Source: CAZQLE01 sp964593905
GTDB lineage: Bacteria; Chloroflexota; Anaerolineae; Anaerolineales; Anaerolineaceae
Direction of reading: 5' to 3'
Assembly: GCA_964593905.1 (NCBI GenBank)
Contig: CAZQLE010000112.1
Span: 1 to 12,553 of the forward strand
DNA length: 12,553 nt
Position 1 is the first letter of the stretch, and each line of letters begins with the position of its first letter. A program made the position numbers and the translations under genes. A model generated the notes under the pieces. That model searched no databases, was not told where the DNA came from, and was given only the letters and a program-made list of their open reading frames with translations. Shown here piece after piece: positions 1-7,713 of the stretch.

Positions 1-48
1 GGGTAAGACCGTGGGCACGCGCATCTGTGCAGATCAGAACAATAAGGC

Positions 49-54
49 AGGAGG
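49..54 (+). promoter_or_regulatory. Shine-Dalgarno AGGAGG for dgt
   Basis: AGGAGG lies 5 nt before ATG 60 and decides between that codon and the in-frame GTG at 27. Only 48 bp precede it in the window, so no promoter can be assigned. A TAA at 4-6 may be the end of an upstream gene, but its frame cannot be tested. Confidence 0.75.
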
Positions 55-59
55 CTGAA

Positions 60-1211
60 ATGCTGTTTACACGCCCCGAGTTGGAAAAAGCGGAAGAACT
101 GGCTATTGCCCCCTACGGGGTGCGGTCCAAAAACTCTCGCGGCCGGTTGTTTCCTGAAGATGAACCGGAATATCGGTCAGTTTTTCAGCGCGACCGCGAC
201 CGAATTCTGCACACAACCGCTTTCCGCCGTTTGGAATACAAAACCCAGGTTTTCATTAACTATGAAGGCGATTACTACCGCACCCGCCTTACCCATACCC
301 TCGAAGTAGCCCAGATCGGGCGCACCCTGGCGCGCGCAATCGGTGCCAACGAAGACCTGGTCGAGGCAATTTGTTTGGCGCATGATCTGGGGCACCCGCC
401 TTTTGGTCATTCCGGAGAAACGGTGCTATCACGGCTGATGCGCGATTATGGCGGGTTTGACCATAACAAACAATCCTTTCGCATCGTAACCAAGCTGGAA
501 AAACGTTATCCAGATTTTGACGGGTTAAACCTGACCTGGGAGGTTCTGGAAGGGATTGTAAAACACGAAACGGAATATGACATCTCGGATGCGCAGGATT
601 TTAACCCCGATTTGCGCGGAAATATGGAAGCCCAGATTGCCAACGTGGCCGATGAGCTGGCCTATACCGCTCACGACCTGGATGACGGATTACGTTCGGG
701 CATGATCACCCCCAACATGTTAAACGGGATCGATCTGTGGAATATCCTCACCGACAGCGTGGGCATTCGCAGCGAAGTGTTGGAAGATCTTGACCGTCAC
801 CGCATCATCCGCCGCCTGATTGGGATGGAAGTGACCGATGTGGTCAACCAGACTGTACGCACACTCAAGGAAAGCAGCATCCACACAGTGGACGAATTAC
901 AACGCTTGTCTTATAATGTTGTCTGCTTTAATGAGGAAATGCGCCGTCGAAACCGGCAGTTGAAAGATTTCCTCTTTAACAATCTATACCGGCATTATCG
1001 GGTTGTTCGCATGGCAGTTAAAGCCGAAAAAATCATCACCGATTTGTTTAACGCTTACCGTGATGAACCCACCATTCTCCCTGCGCATGTTCTGCGCAAT
1101 CGTGAAGAACGTGGTTTGGAGCGAACAATTTGTGATTATATTGCTGGAATGACTGATCGGTTTGCCACTGAAGAATATCGCCGCTTGTTTGATCCGGCCT
1201 TACTTCCGTAA
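60..1211 (+). CDS. dgt: HD-domain deoxynucleoside triphosphate triphosphohydrolase (dGTPase-like)
   Basis: The 383-aa product belongs to the bacterial dGTPase/SAMHD1-like HD phosphohydrolases, which cleave dNTPs to the deoxynucleoside plus tripolyphosphate in the cytoplasm and so adjust dNTP pools. The metal-binding HD signature is complete: His79 in RLTHTLEV, His108-Asp109 in AHDLGHPPFGH, and a later Asp198 in NVADELAYTAHD. The N-terminal RILHTTAFRRLEYKTQVF segment (residues 48-65) is typical of the family. I chose ATG at 60 because AGGAGG ends 5 nt before it. An in-frame GTG at 27 would add 11 residues but has no ribosome-binding site. greA follows after 36 bp on the same strand, so co-transcription is likely. 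Substrate preference cannot be read from sequence: many relatives of this shorter type act on several dNTPs. The family call is firm; strict dGTP specificity is not. Confidence 0.93.
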   Translation: MLFTRPELEKAEELAIAPYGVRSKNSRGRLFPEDEPEYRSVFQRDRDRILHTTAFRRLEYKTQVFINYEGDYYRTRLTHTLEVAQIGRTLARAIGANEDLVEAICLAHDLGHPPFGHSGETVLSRLMRDYGGFDHNKQSFRIVTKLEKRYPDFDGLNLTWEVLEGIVKHETEYDISDAQDFNPDLRGNMEAQIANVADELAYTAHDLDDGLRSGMITPNMLNGIDLWNILTDSVGIRSEVLEDLDRHRIIRRLIGMEVTDVVNQTVRTLKESSIHTVDELQRLSYNVVCFNEEMRRRNRQLKDFLFNNLYRHYRVVRMAVKAEKIITDLFNAYRDEPTILPAHVLRNREERGLERTICDYIAGMTDRFATEEYRRLFDPALLP

Positions 1212-1247
1212 ACCACACCTAGCTTGATTTTTTGCAGGAGTTATTGA

Positions 1248-1718
1248 ATGGCATCAGAGGCATCTTATCTCACCGCCGAAGGCGAAGTCAAACTTCGCCA
1301 GGAATTGGAATTTTTGAAAGGGCCCGGTCGAGATGAACTGGCAAAACGTCTGCGTTTTGCCATTCAACAGGGCGATCTTTCTGAAAACGCAGATTATACC
1401 GCCGCCAAAGAAGATCAGGCTTTCATGGAAGGCCGCATTCAAGAGCTGGATCGTATTCTGGCGAATGCAATTATTATTGACGACATGAAAACCAGCAAGG
1501 ATATTATTTCCATTGGTTCGCATGTCACCATCGAAGAACCCGGTTTTGATCCTGAAGAATATCACCTGGTTGGCCCCAAAGAGGCAGACCCGCGCAAGGG
1601 CCGCATTTCTCACGAGTCGCCCATCGGCCGCGCGCTCATTGGGCACCGCACGGGTGAAACCATCATGGCCGAAACCCCCAACGGCGTGATTGAATTCAAA
1701 ATAGTCAAAATCAGCTAA
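1248..1718 (+). CDS. greA: Transcription elongation factor GreA
   Basis: GreA enters the secondary channel of RNA polymerase and stimulates cleavage of backtracked RNA, rescuing stalled complexes. The 156-aa length is normal for the family. The N-terminal coiled coil (about residues 8-78) carries the signature GDLSENADYTAAKEDQAF. Its tip acidic residues Asp43 and Glu46 correspond to those that coordinate the catalytic Mg2+ in the polymerase active site. The C-terminal FKBP-like domain (about 85-156) contains the IGSHVTI start and the conserved SPIGRALIGHRTGE segment. ATG 1248 is preceded by GCAGGAG with good spacing. The gene lies 36 bp after dgt with no terminator or clear promoter between, so it is probably the second gene of a two-gene unit. 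That unit ends at the strong hairpin near 1767-1801. GreB is unlikely because GreB lacks this exact signature context. Confidence 0.97.
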   Translation: MASEASYLTAEGEVKLRQELEFLKGPGRDELAKRLRFAIQQGDLSENADYTAAKEDQAFMEGRIQELDRILANAIIIDDMKTSKDIISIGSHVTIEEPGFDPEEYHLVGPKEADPRKGRISHESPIGRALIGHRTGETIMAETPNGVIEFKIVKIS

Positions 1719-1766
1719 TAAAAATCGCAACCGCCAGATTTTCAAATAAGCCAGAAGCGCTGCAAC

Positions 1767-1801
1767 AAAAAAGACGAAGCAAAATTGCTTCGTCTTTTTT
1801 T
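1767..1801. terminator. Bidirectional intrinsic terminator between greA and the convergent membrane-protein gene
   Basis: Arm GACGAAGCAA (1773-1782) is exactly complementary to TTGCTTCGTC (1785-1794), giving a tight hairpin with 8-10 bp of stem. It is flanked by six A residues on the left and seven T residues on the right. It therefore works as a U-tract terminator on both strands. It sits 48 bp after greA and 16 bp beyond the stop of the minus-strand gene ending at 1818, so it can end both transcripts. Confidence 0.92.
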
Positions 1802-1817
1802 ATATTCCATCAAAGAA

Positions 1818-2942
1818 TTACATTTCTTTGCGCCAGATGGCAAGTTCAAGCGTCAGCCGTTCAAAGTAGCTGTTGGTTGGCAAAGCGCCCTGACCATAGA
1901 TCACCTCATGCACCCGCGCCGTCAGCGTCAATTTGGCTGTCTCCAGCAAAATGGAATCATTGGGCTTGATCAACACCGGTTCACCCTTCGAAACCAACCG
2001 CTGCCGAATGGCGTTATCGGTGAAGGCGTGCTCGCTCATCACCACCTTGGTAACCGTCTGAATATCATCCTTGTCAAACAGCCATACCTCAAACGCGGTT
2101 ACCTTTTTGGGGTCCCCGACGCCAATGGTATCTGAAATTCCAACCCCGCATTCACCCAGGAATTCACCATTTGCCGAATCGATGCTGAATGAATCGTCAT
2201 ACAGATCATCGCCCATCACAAAAGTGGTCATAAACTGCGCCACTGGGGCTTCCTGGCCATCCAGAGTGTAATCGGTTGCGGCCGGGCCATGCGCCTGAGG
2301 CGGACCCGCCGGGCGGTTCTTCTTGCCAAATTTGGGCAAACTAATGCCACCCTTTTTGCGGAAGACCAGCAGGTAAAGCAACGCACCGCCGATGATCAGG
2401 GTCAACAGACAAAAAACCGCCAGAAGCACGAATGGGCTGGTTTTGGCGCCCTCTGCCGCCGGAGCAGCCGGGGTCTCGCCTACAAGCGGCATCGCAGTAG
2501 CCACAACCTCACCCACGGCAGGCGCCAGAGTTGCGCTGGGCTGTCCTTCGGCAGGGGGTAAAGGCGTAGGAGAAGCGGCGGTTGAAGGGACCTCGGGGAT
2601 GACACCGGCTGAAGATTGCGCCACATTGCTAAAATTCATCACATCGACCGGGTTGATGGTCGGGTCGATGGATAGCTCATTCAACAAGTCTTTGGCGCCC
2701 TCACCCAGCTCCTGATAGCGCGCCGCTGCCCGGGCAGTGTCTTTATCGGCGCTATACGACTGGACAGCCATGCGCAGGTAATCCAACTTAACATCCTGCC
2801 GCAAATCTTTCGGGGCGCCATCCGTATATTTGACCGGCCAAAGACCCCAGCCCAAAATTGGGAGGCCAATGATCAGGCCGATTACAAACCCCAGAATGCC
2901 CGCATACAAAGGCTTTGAAAACAGCTCTTTTATCTTATCCAT
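1818..2942 (-). CDS. Predicted two-helix membrane protein with a cytoplasmic C-terminal domain, function unknown
   Basis: I do not recognise a named family for this 374-aa protein. What is visible: a short basic N-terminus; a hydrophobic helix at about residues 11-34; a soluble segment 40-105 rich in charged and alanine residues that looks helical (RMAVQSYSADKDTARAAARY); a low-complexity Pro/Ala/Thr linker at about 112-168; a second helix at about 169-194; then a basic stretch (RKKG, KFGKKNR) and a compact C-terminal region 235-372. Positive-inside reasoning puts both termini in the cytoplasm and residues 40-168 outside. The C-terminal part holds regularly spaced beta-type segments (AFEVWLFDKDDIQTVTKVVM). 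ATG 2942 has a good GGAGGAG site 5 nt upstream. It lies 230 bp downstream of topA in the same direction, beyond a large hairpin, and may have its own promoter. A lineage-specific envelope or sensing role is only a guess. Confidence 0.85.
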   Translation of the reverse strand: MDKIKELFSKPLYAGILGFVIGLIIGLPILGWGLWPVKYTDGAPKDLRQDVKLDYLRMAVQSYSADKDTARAAARYQELGEGAKDLLNELSIDPTINPVDVMNFSNVAQSSAGVIPEVPSTAASPTPLPPAEGQPSATLAPAVGEVVATAMPLVGETPAAPAAEGAKTSPFVLLAVFCLLTLIIGGALLYLLVFRKKGGISLPKFGKKNRPAGPPQAHGPAATDYTLDGQEAPVAQFMTTFVMGDDLYDDSFSIDSANGEFLGECGVGISDTIGVGDPKKVTAFEVWLFDKDDIQTVTKVVMSEHAFTDNAIRQRLVSKGEPVLIKPNDSILLETAKLTLTARVHEVIYGQGALPTNSYFERLTLELAIWRKEM

Positions 2943-2997
2943 TTTTGCTCCTCCAGGATCGTCTGGACAGCACCAGAATGATAAATGTGTTTAGGGT

Positions 2998-3100
2998 ACT
3001 GCTCAGGCTGTTGGGTGACACCCTCATTTGAGGTGTAGGTGGGTATTTCGCACCCACGCACACCTCAAATGAGGCACCTTTCCAAAGAGGGCTGAGCAGT
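2998..3100. repeat. 103-nt nested inverted repeat (long hairpin) between topA and the membrane-protein gene
   Basis: Four tiers of complementarity are nested on one axis. ACTGCTCAG (2998-3006) pairs with CTGAGCAGT (3092-3100), 9 bp. GGTG (3014-3017) pairs with CACC (3075-3078). CCTCATTTGAGGTGT (3022-3036) pairs with ACACCTCAAATGAGG (3060-3074), a perfect 15 bp. GTGGGT (3039-3044) pairs with ACCCAC (3052-3057) around a 7-nt loop. No T-run follows on either strand, so it is not a standard terminator. It could be a miniature inverted-repeat element, an extragenic palindrome or a structured leader. Confidence 0.85.
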
Positions 3101-3104
3101 TATT

Positions 3105-3133
3105 ATTTTAGAACAAAGAAGCCCTCAGTGCAA
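3105..3133 (-). promoter_or_regulatory. Candidate promoter for the membrane-protein gene
   Basis: Read on the minus strand, TTGCAC (3133-3128) is followed after 17 nt by TAAAAT (3110-3105). The -10 box is good (5/6) and the -35 box is weak (3/6). Transcription from it would start near 3098, almost exactly at the edge of the large hairpin, so the leader would begin with that structure. A modest match in AT-rich DNA; treat as tentative. Confidence 0.35.
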
Positions 3134-3172
3134 TTGCAGATACCTGTCAACTCTTCGTCCTTGTTGCAATGT

Positions 3173-5482
3173 TCATGCCGTTTCTGAAGCCGATTCTTCA
3201 ACCTGCTCAAAAAGAAAAGTTTCGTTACATTGTATACATTGTACTTCACGTTTATTGGAAATCACCAGCAGACCTCCACAAGATGGGCAGGGTTTAGAAA
3301 CCGGTCGTTTCCAACTGGTAAAGTTGCAGGTGGGGTAATTGGAGCAGCCGTAAAAAATCCTGCCCTTACGGGTTTTGCGCAGCACAACTTCTCCGCCGTC
3401 TTCGGGGCAAACGACGCCAATTTTCTCCAACCACGGTTCGGTATGGCGGCACTCAGGAAAATTGCTGCAAGAGATGAATTTGCCATACCGGCCCCAGCGA
3501 ATAACCAGATCATGACCACATTTCGGGCAGTCCCGTCCCACCTTTTCCAGTTCGGCCTTGGTCTCTGGCATGGCTTCCTGAGCCAGTTTGACCGCCGGAG
3601 CAAAGGAGGAATAGAACTTCTCGATGATGCCACTCCACTCTTGCTCACCATCTGCCACACTGTCAAGGTCCTGTTCCATTAGCGAGGTGAAACTCAAATC
3701 AACAATTTCAGGAAAATGATCCACCAGCAGATCGTTTACCAGCATCCCGGTCTCGGTCGGAGACAGGCGTTTTCCCTCACGGATTACATACCCGCGTTCC
3801 TGAACAGTTGACAGAATTGGCGCATAGGTCGAAGGCCGCCCAACTCCATTTTCTTCCAGCACCTGCACCAGCGAAGCTTCGGTAAAGCGCGGCGGCGGCT
3901 GGGTGAAATGCTGCTCAGGAATCAACCGCACCAGGTTTTGCTTTTGCCCTTCTTCGAGACCAGCCGGAATCTTGACATTATCCGCATCCTCCGAACGAAC
4001 ATCTTCGTCCTGGGTTTCTTCATACACAACCAGATAACCCGAGAAGCGCAGCGTTGAACCAGAGGCTCGCAGCAAATAGCGATGCTCTTTCTCGGCATTA
4101 ATTTCCACCGAGAGCGTGTCAAAAACCGCAGCTTCCATCTGCGAGGCCACAAAGCGCTGCCAGATCAATTGATATAGACGGAACTGATCGCGGTTTAATC
4201 TTTCTTTGATTTTTTCAGGCAGGCGGAAAACCGAGGTCGGGCGAATGGCCTCATGGGCTTCTTGAGCGCCTTTGGCCCGCGTGCGATACTGCGGCGTTTC
4301 GCCCGGAACAAAATCGGCCCCGTAAGTTTTGGAAATAAACTGGCGGGCTTCCTGCTGGGCGATTTCAGACACATTGGTTGAATCGGTACGCATATAGGTG
4401 ATCAAACCCGTGCTGCCGCCCTCACCCACATCCAAACCTTCATATAATTGCTGCGCAAGCGCCATGGTGCGCTTGGCCGTAAAACCCAGACGCCGTGAAG
4501 CGTCTTGTTGTAATGTGCTGGTGGTATATGGCGCCGACGGTTTACGCCGCCGTTCACCGCGTTTGATTTTGGAAATCGTATACGCGGCCGCTTCCAGATC
4601 ATTCAGATAACCCTGCACCACGGCTTCATTGGGCAAAACGGGTTCTTCATCATCAATCCGCACCAGTCGGGCCACATAAGCGGTTCTGCCCTTATCAGGG
4701 CGCAGTTCAGCCGCAATGGTCCAATACTCTTCCGGCTCAAACGACTGAATTTCCCGTTCACGTTCGACCACCAGCCGCAGCGCAACAGATTGCACGCGTC
4801 CGGCCGAAAGCCGGCTGCGCACTTTTTCCCACAACAGCGGGCTAAGACTGTAACCAACCAGCCGGTCCAACACCCGGCGGGCCTGCTGGGCATTCACCAG
4901 ATCCATATTGACCGAACGGGGGTGTGAAAAGGCCTGATTAATCGCCGGTTCGGTGATCTCATGAAACACAACCCGCCGCGAGATGCCCGGGTCGATCTCG
5001 GCTGCTTCCATCAGATGCCAGGCAATCGCTTCGCCTTCACGGTCAGGGTCAGTTGCCAGATAAACTTCTTCATGCGTCTGCGCAAGCTGCTTTAACTCCT
5101 TCACCACGGCCCGTTTTTCATTGGGAACCCGATATTTGGGCTTGAAATGATTCTCCACGTCAACCGATAACTCGGAACGCAATAAATCACGCACATGCCC
5201 AACCGATGCGCGGACGGTATAGCCCTTGCCTAAAAATCGTCCAACGGTTTTGGCCTTGGCCGGCGATTCAACAATCACCAGCTTTCCATGCCGCTGAGGG
5301 ACCTTCTTTTTCTTTTCAGGTGCAGGGACTGCCTCATGGGCTTCGGTTCGTCCAATGCGAAACATGTTCGTGCCGCAAACACTGCATTTACCTTTCGTAA
5401 CCGGGGCTCCGGCAGCATTATATTCAGCAGATGGATTCTGTATTTCTCTTTTTTGTCGACACTTGACGCAATAGGCTTCCAA
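3173..5482 (-). CDS. topA: DNA topoisomerase I (type IA) with an extra N-terminal zinc ribbon
   Basis: TopA relaxes negative supercoils through a transient 5'-phosphotyrosine link. The 769-aa protein begins with a Cys4 zinc ribbon (CVKC at 5-8, CSVC at 33-36, then MFRIG) that resembles DUF5679, which is not part of the E. coli enzyme. A short lysine-rich linker follows. The TOPRIM domain has Glu72 in VIVESPAKA and the DxDxE motif in TDPDREGE (Asp145, Asp147, Glu149). The catalytic tyrosine is Tyr363 in GLITYMRTDSTN. The C-terminus has three topoisomerase zinc ribbons (about 652-678, 692-719 and 732-752); the middle one shows only three cysteines. The start is TTG, chosen because GGAGAG lies 7 nt upstream and the next codons encode the first ribbon; the nearby ATG is out of frame. 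It begins 12 bp after manC, so it is co-transcribed and probably coupled to the operon upstream. Confidence 0.97.
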   Translation of the reverse strand: MEAYCVKCRQKREIQNPSAEYNAAGAPVTKGKCSVCGTNMFRIGRTEAHEAVPAPEKKKKVPQRHGKLVIVESPAKAKTVGRFLGKGYTVRASVGHVRDLLRSELSVDVENHFKPKYRVPNEKRAVVKELKQLAQTHEEVYLATDPDREGEAIAWHLMEAAEIDPGISRRVVFHEITEPAINQAFSHPRSVNMDLVNAQQARRVLDRLVGYSLSPLLWEKVRSRLSAGRVQSVALRLVVEREREIQSFEPEEYWTIAAELRPDKGRTAYVARLVRIDDEEPVLPNEAVVQGYLNDLEAAAYTISKIKRGERRRKPSAPYTTSTLQQDASRRLGFTAKRTMALAQQLYEGLDVGEGGSTGLITYMRTDSTNVSEIAQQEARQFISKTYGADFVPGETPQYRTRAKGAQEAHEAIRPTSVFRLPEKIKERLNRDQFRLYQLIWQRFVASQMEAAVFDTLSVEINAEKEHRYLLRASGSTLRFSGYLVVYEETQDEDVRSEDADNVKIPAGLEEGQKQNLVRLIPEQHFTQPPPRFTEASLVQVLEENGVGRPSTYAPILSTVQERGYVIREGKRLSPTETGMLVNDLLVDHFPEIVDLSFTSLMEQDLDSVADGEQEWSGIIEKFYSSFAPAVKLAQEAMPETKAELEKVGRDCPKCGHDLVIRWGRYGKFISCSNFPECRHTEPWLEKIGVVCPEDGGEVVLRKTRKGRIFYGCSNYPTCNFTSWKRPVSKPCPSCGGLLVISNKREVQCIQCNETFLFEQVEESASETA

Positions 5483-5494
5483 ATTGCATCTCTC

Positions 5495-6586
5495 CTATAA
5501 ATATTCCGTGCGGCCAGTCTGCTTTAATTGACTGACAACATCCTTAACTCTCTGGCTGTCACTGCGGGGGCAAATCAAAACCGCGTCGCCCGTATCCACA
5601 ACCACCAGGTCATTTACACCAATGGTCACGATTAAACGCTTCTGGCGATCAGCACATACCAGCGAAGACCGTGTATCAATGCCAATGTGGTTCGCGCCCA
5701 GAATAATATTGCCGTGTTCATCAGCGCTTAACACATCAAATAACGATTCCCAACTACCCACATCATTCCAGCCCAGAGCGCCTGCGGGAAGCACAACCAC
5801 CTTTTGGGCTTTTTCCATAATACCGTAATCGATTGTCTGGGGTTGAATCGCCCCCCACAACTGCTGAACCACCGCATTCTGCTGATCGGTGTTCCAGGCC
5901 GCGGCGATCTTCGCCAGAGTGTCAGCCAGCGCCGGCATCAAGGTTTGGATCTCATCCAAAATCCGATCCACCCGCCAGATAAACATCCCCGAATTCCAGT
6001 CATGGTCGCCGGTCTCAAGAAAGCCGCGCGCGGTCTCTTCATCCGGTTTTTCTTTGAACTTTAACACACGAAAGGCCGTAATGGTTTCTTCGGTTTTCAA
6101 CGCCTCGCCGCGTTGGATATAACCATAGCCCGTAGCCGGGTAGGTCGGCTGAATTCCCAGCGTAACCAGCCAGCCAGCCTGGGCCACCTGCGCCGCCGAA
6201 TGCAGCAATTGCTGAAAACCGTGGATATTTTCGATAAAATGATCGGCCGTTAAAACCGCCATGACGGCTTGCGGGTCACGGATTCTTAACGCCATAGCAG
6301 CCAGACCCACCACCGAGGCCGTGCCCCGCGGTGCTGGCTCGATCAAATAATTATCACCGGGAATTTCCGGACACTGTTCCCGCAGCAGGGCAGCTTGCTC
6401 TGCCACAGTGACCACCAGAATGTGATCGGGTGTAAAAACCCCTGCCAACCGGTCAACAGCCACCTGAAACATCGTTCGATCACCGGTAAGTTGCAACATT
6501 TGCTTGGGGCGGTCTTTGCGTGAAAGCGGCCAGAGCCGGGTGCCGCCGCCCCCGGCCATAATGACAGCATAATAATGTTCAATCAT
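5495..6586 (-). CDS. manC: Mannose-1-phosphate guanylyltransferase (GDP-mannose pyrophosphorylase)
   Basis: The enzyme joins mannose-1-phosphate and GTP to give GDP-mannose and pyrophosphate, supplying cytoplasmic GDP-mannose for glycans or mannosyl compatible solutes. The 363-aa length fits the short ManC form without the phosphomannose isomerase domain. The nucleotidyltransferase signature is intact: GGGGTRLWPLSR (12-23) with Lys28 in RPKQ, EPAPRGTA (83-90), TADH (113-116, metal-binding Asp115), then KFKEKPD, WNSGMFIWR, DYGIMEKA and GWNDVGSWES further on. A left-handed beta-helix-like C-terminal part follows. The gene starts 2 bp after the dprA stop codon, with AGGA abutting its ATG, suggesting translational coupling. 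topA starts 12 bp downstream. No other sugar-nucleotide gene is near, so its place among information-processing genes does not reveal the pathway it feeds. Confidence 0.95.
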   Translation of the reverse strand: MIEHYYAVIMAGGGGTRLWPLSRKDRPKQMLQLTGDRTMFQVAVDRLAGVFTPDHILVVTVAEQAALLREQCPEIPGDNYLIEPAPRGTASVVGLAAMALRIRDPQAVMAVLTADHFIENIHGFQQLLHSAAQVAQAGWLVTLGIQPTYPATGYGYIQRGEALKTEETITAFRVLKFKEKPDEETARGFLETGDHDWNSGMFIWRVDRILDEIQTLMPALADTLAKIAAAWNTDQQNAVVQQLWGAIQPQTIDYGIMEKAQKVVVLPAGALGWNDVGSWESLFDVLSADEHGNIILGANHIGIDTRSSLVCADRQKRLIVTIGVNDLVVVDTGDAVLICPRSDSQRVKDVVSQLKQTGRTEYL

Positions 6587-6588
6587 TC

Positions 6589-7698
6589 CTAAGCAACCCC
6601 GTAATTGGATTGGGTCTCACAAATGACGGCATAGGTCATTCCGCCCACCTGCTGGACCATACCTTTCAATTCCATCATTGCGAGTGTAGCCGAAACTTGA
6701 TCAATTGGCAAGCCTGAGTGATTGGTAATCTCGTCAATATGCATTGCCGTAGAACTCATACAGGCCAGCAACTGTGCCTCTCTGGCATCTCCGGGCAGAA
6801 TTTTTCGCGCGCTGCGCTTTTCTTCAATTCTTCCCAGCTTGAGCACATCCAGGATTTCTTCCATATTTAAGAGTGGCCGGGCGCCGTCGCGAATCAGCCG
6901 GTTGGTTCCCTTGCTGTTGGGAGCATAAATCGGGCCCGGAACCGCAAACACCTCACGGCCCTGTTCGGCGGCAAAGGTGGCTGTGATTAACGCGCCGCTG
7001 GTTTCACCTGCTTCAACCACCACGGTTGCCAGCGAAAGACCCGAGATAATGCGGTTGCGCGGCGGAAAGTTGGCTGCATCGGGGTTTGTGCCGGGAGCGT
7101 AATCACTGATCACCGCGCCATGCTGCATAATTTCGGCCGCCAGACGCTCGTGCTCGGGAGGGTAAATTTTATCCACCCCTGAGCCCAAAACTGCAATGGT
7201 CGAACCACCGCTGCGCAGCGCGGTCTGATGAGCGATCATATCCACACCCCGCGCCAGGCCGCTGACCACAGTGATGCCATGACCCGCTAAAAAGCGCGCC
7301 AGTTCATCGGCCACCTGACGCCCATAAGGCGTTACCCGGCGCGTGCCCACCACCGCCACTGCCCAATCATCTTCGGGCGAAAGCATACCGCGCATATAGA
7401 ATACAGGCGGAGCCTGCTCAATTTCTTTCAACCGGCGGGGGTAATGGGCGTCTTCCCAGGTTAAAACCTGAATGCCCTGGTCAAGAATTTTCTGCCAGAC
7501 TTTTTCAAGGTCAACCTGATATCGAATTTGCAGCAAAGTTTCCAGGGGTTTTGCGGGCAGCCCGGCAGCCCGCAAAGCTTCACCGGGGGCCTGCCAGGCA
7601 ATTTTTAAATCGCCAAAAAAATCGAGCAGCATCCGCATGCGGACGGCGCCGATTCCTTTGACCATATTGAATCCAACCCAATAAGCGCGAGGATCCAT
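6589..7698 (-). CDS. dprA: DNA-processing protein DprA (Smf)
   Basis: DprA binds incoming single-stranded DNA during transformation and loads RecA; it is also widespread in species not known to be competent. The 369 residues show the usual three parts: an N-terminal helix-hairpin-helix-like region (VKGIGAVRMRMLL, about 13-25); the Rossmann-like core with VGTR (117-120), SGLARGVD (146-153), PRNRIISGLS (213-222) and EAGETSGALITA (229-240); and a C-terminal winged-helix segment (about 305-357) resembling the DML1-like domain. ATG 7698 is preceded directly by an almost pure G tract that must serve as its ribosome-binding site. It lies 15 bp after rimM and 2 bp before manC. No com genes are in the window, so competence is not implied. 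Confidence 0.96.
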   Translation of the reverse strand: MDPRAYWVGFNMVKGIGAVRMRMLLDFFGDLKIAWQAPGEALRAAGLPAKPLETLLQIRYQVDLEKVWQKILDQGIQVLTWEDAHYPRRLKEIEQAPPVFYMRGMLSPEDDWAVAVVGTRRVTPYGRQVADELARFLAGHGITVVSGLARGVDMIAHQTALRSGGSTIAVLGSGVDKIYPPEHERLAAEIMQHGAVISDYAPGTNPDAANFPPRNRIISGLSLATVVVEAGETSGALITATFAAEQGREVFAVPGPIYAPNSKGTNRLIRDGARPLLNMEEILDVLKLGRIEEKRSARKILPGDAREAQLLACMSSTAMHIDEITNHSGLPIDQVSATLAMMELKGMVQQVGGMTYAVICETQSNYGVA

Positions 7699-7712
7699 CC
7701 CCCCCCTCCCCC
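7699..7712 (-). promoter_or_regulatory. G-only ribosome-binding tract of dprA
   Basis: In mRNA sense the dprA start is preceded by five G, one A and eight G, running straight into ATG, with no usual spacer. A Shine-Dalgarno pairing such as GGGGGAGG is possible in several registers. Length changes in the G8 run would shift its distance to the start codon. Confidence 0.6.
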
Positions 7713-7713
7713 A

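Noticed and set aside
27..59. GTG 27 as the start of dgt
   Set aside because: No ribosome site precedes it, whereas AGGAGG stands 5 nt before ATG 60.
1254..1745. 163-codon minus-strand frame opposite greA
   Set aside because: It is the antisense shadow of a clearly recognised gene and has no family-like features.
2998..3100. Intrinsic terminator for topA
   Set aside because: No T-run follows the stem on either strand and the stem is far longer than usual terminators.
3230..3682. 150-codon plus-strand frame opposite the 3' end of topA
   Set aside because: Shadow of the zinc-ribbon region of topA with no ribosome site or recognisable domain.
7699..7712. G-quadruplex in the dprA ribosome site
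   Set aside because: G5-A-G8 is too short to give four runs of three G with loops; only a weak two-layer form would be possible.
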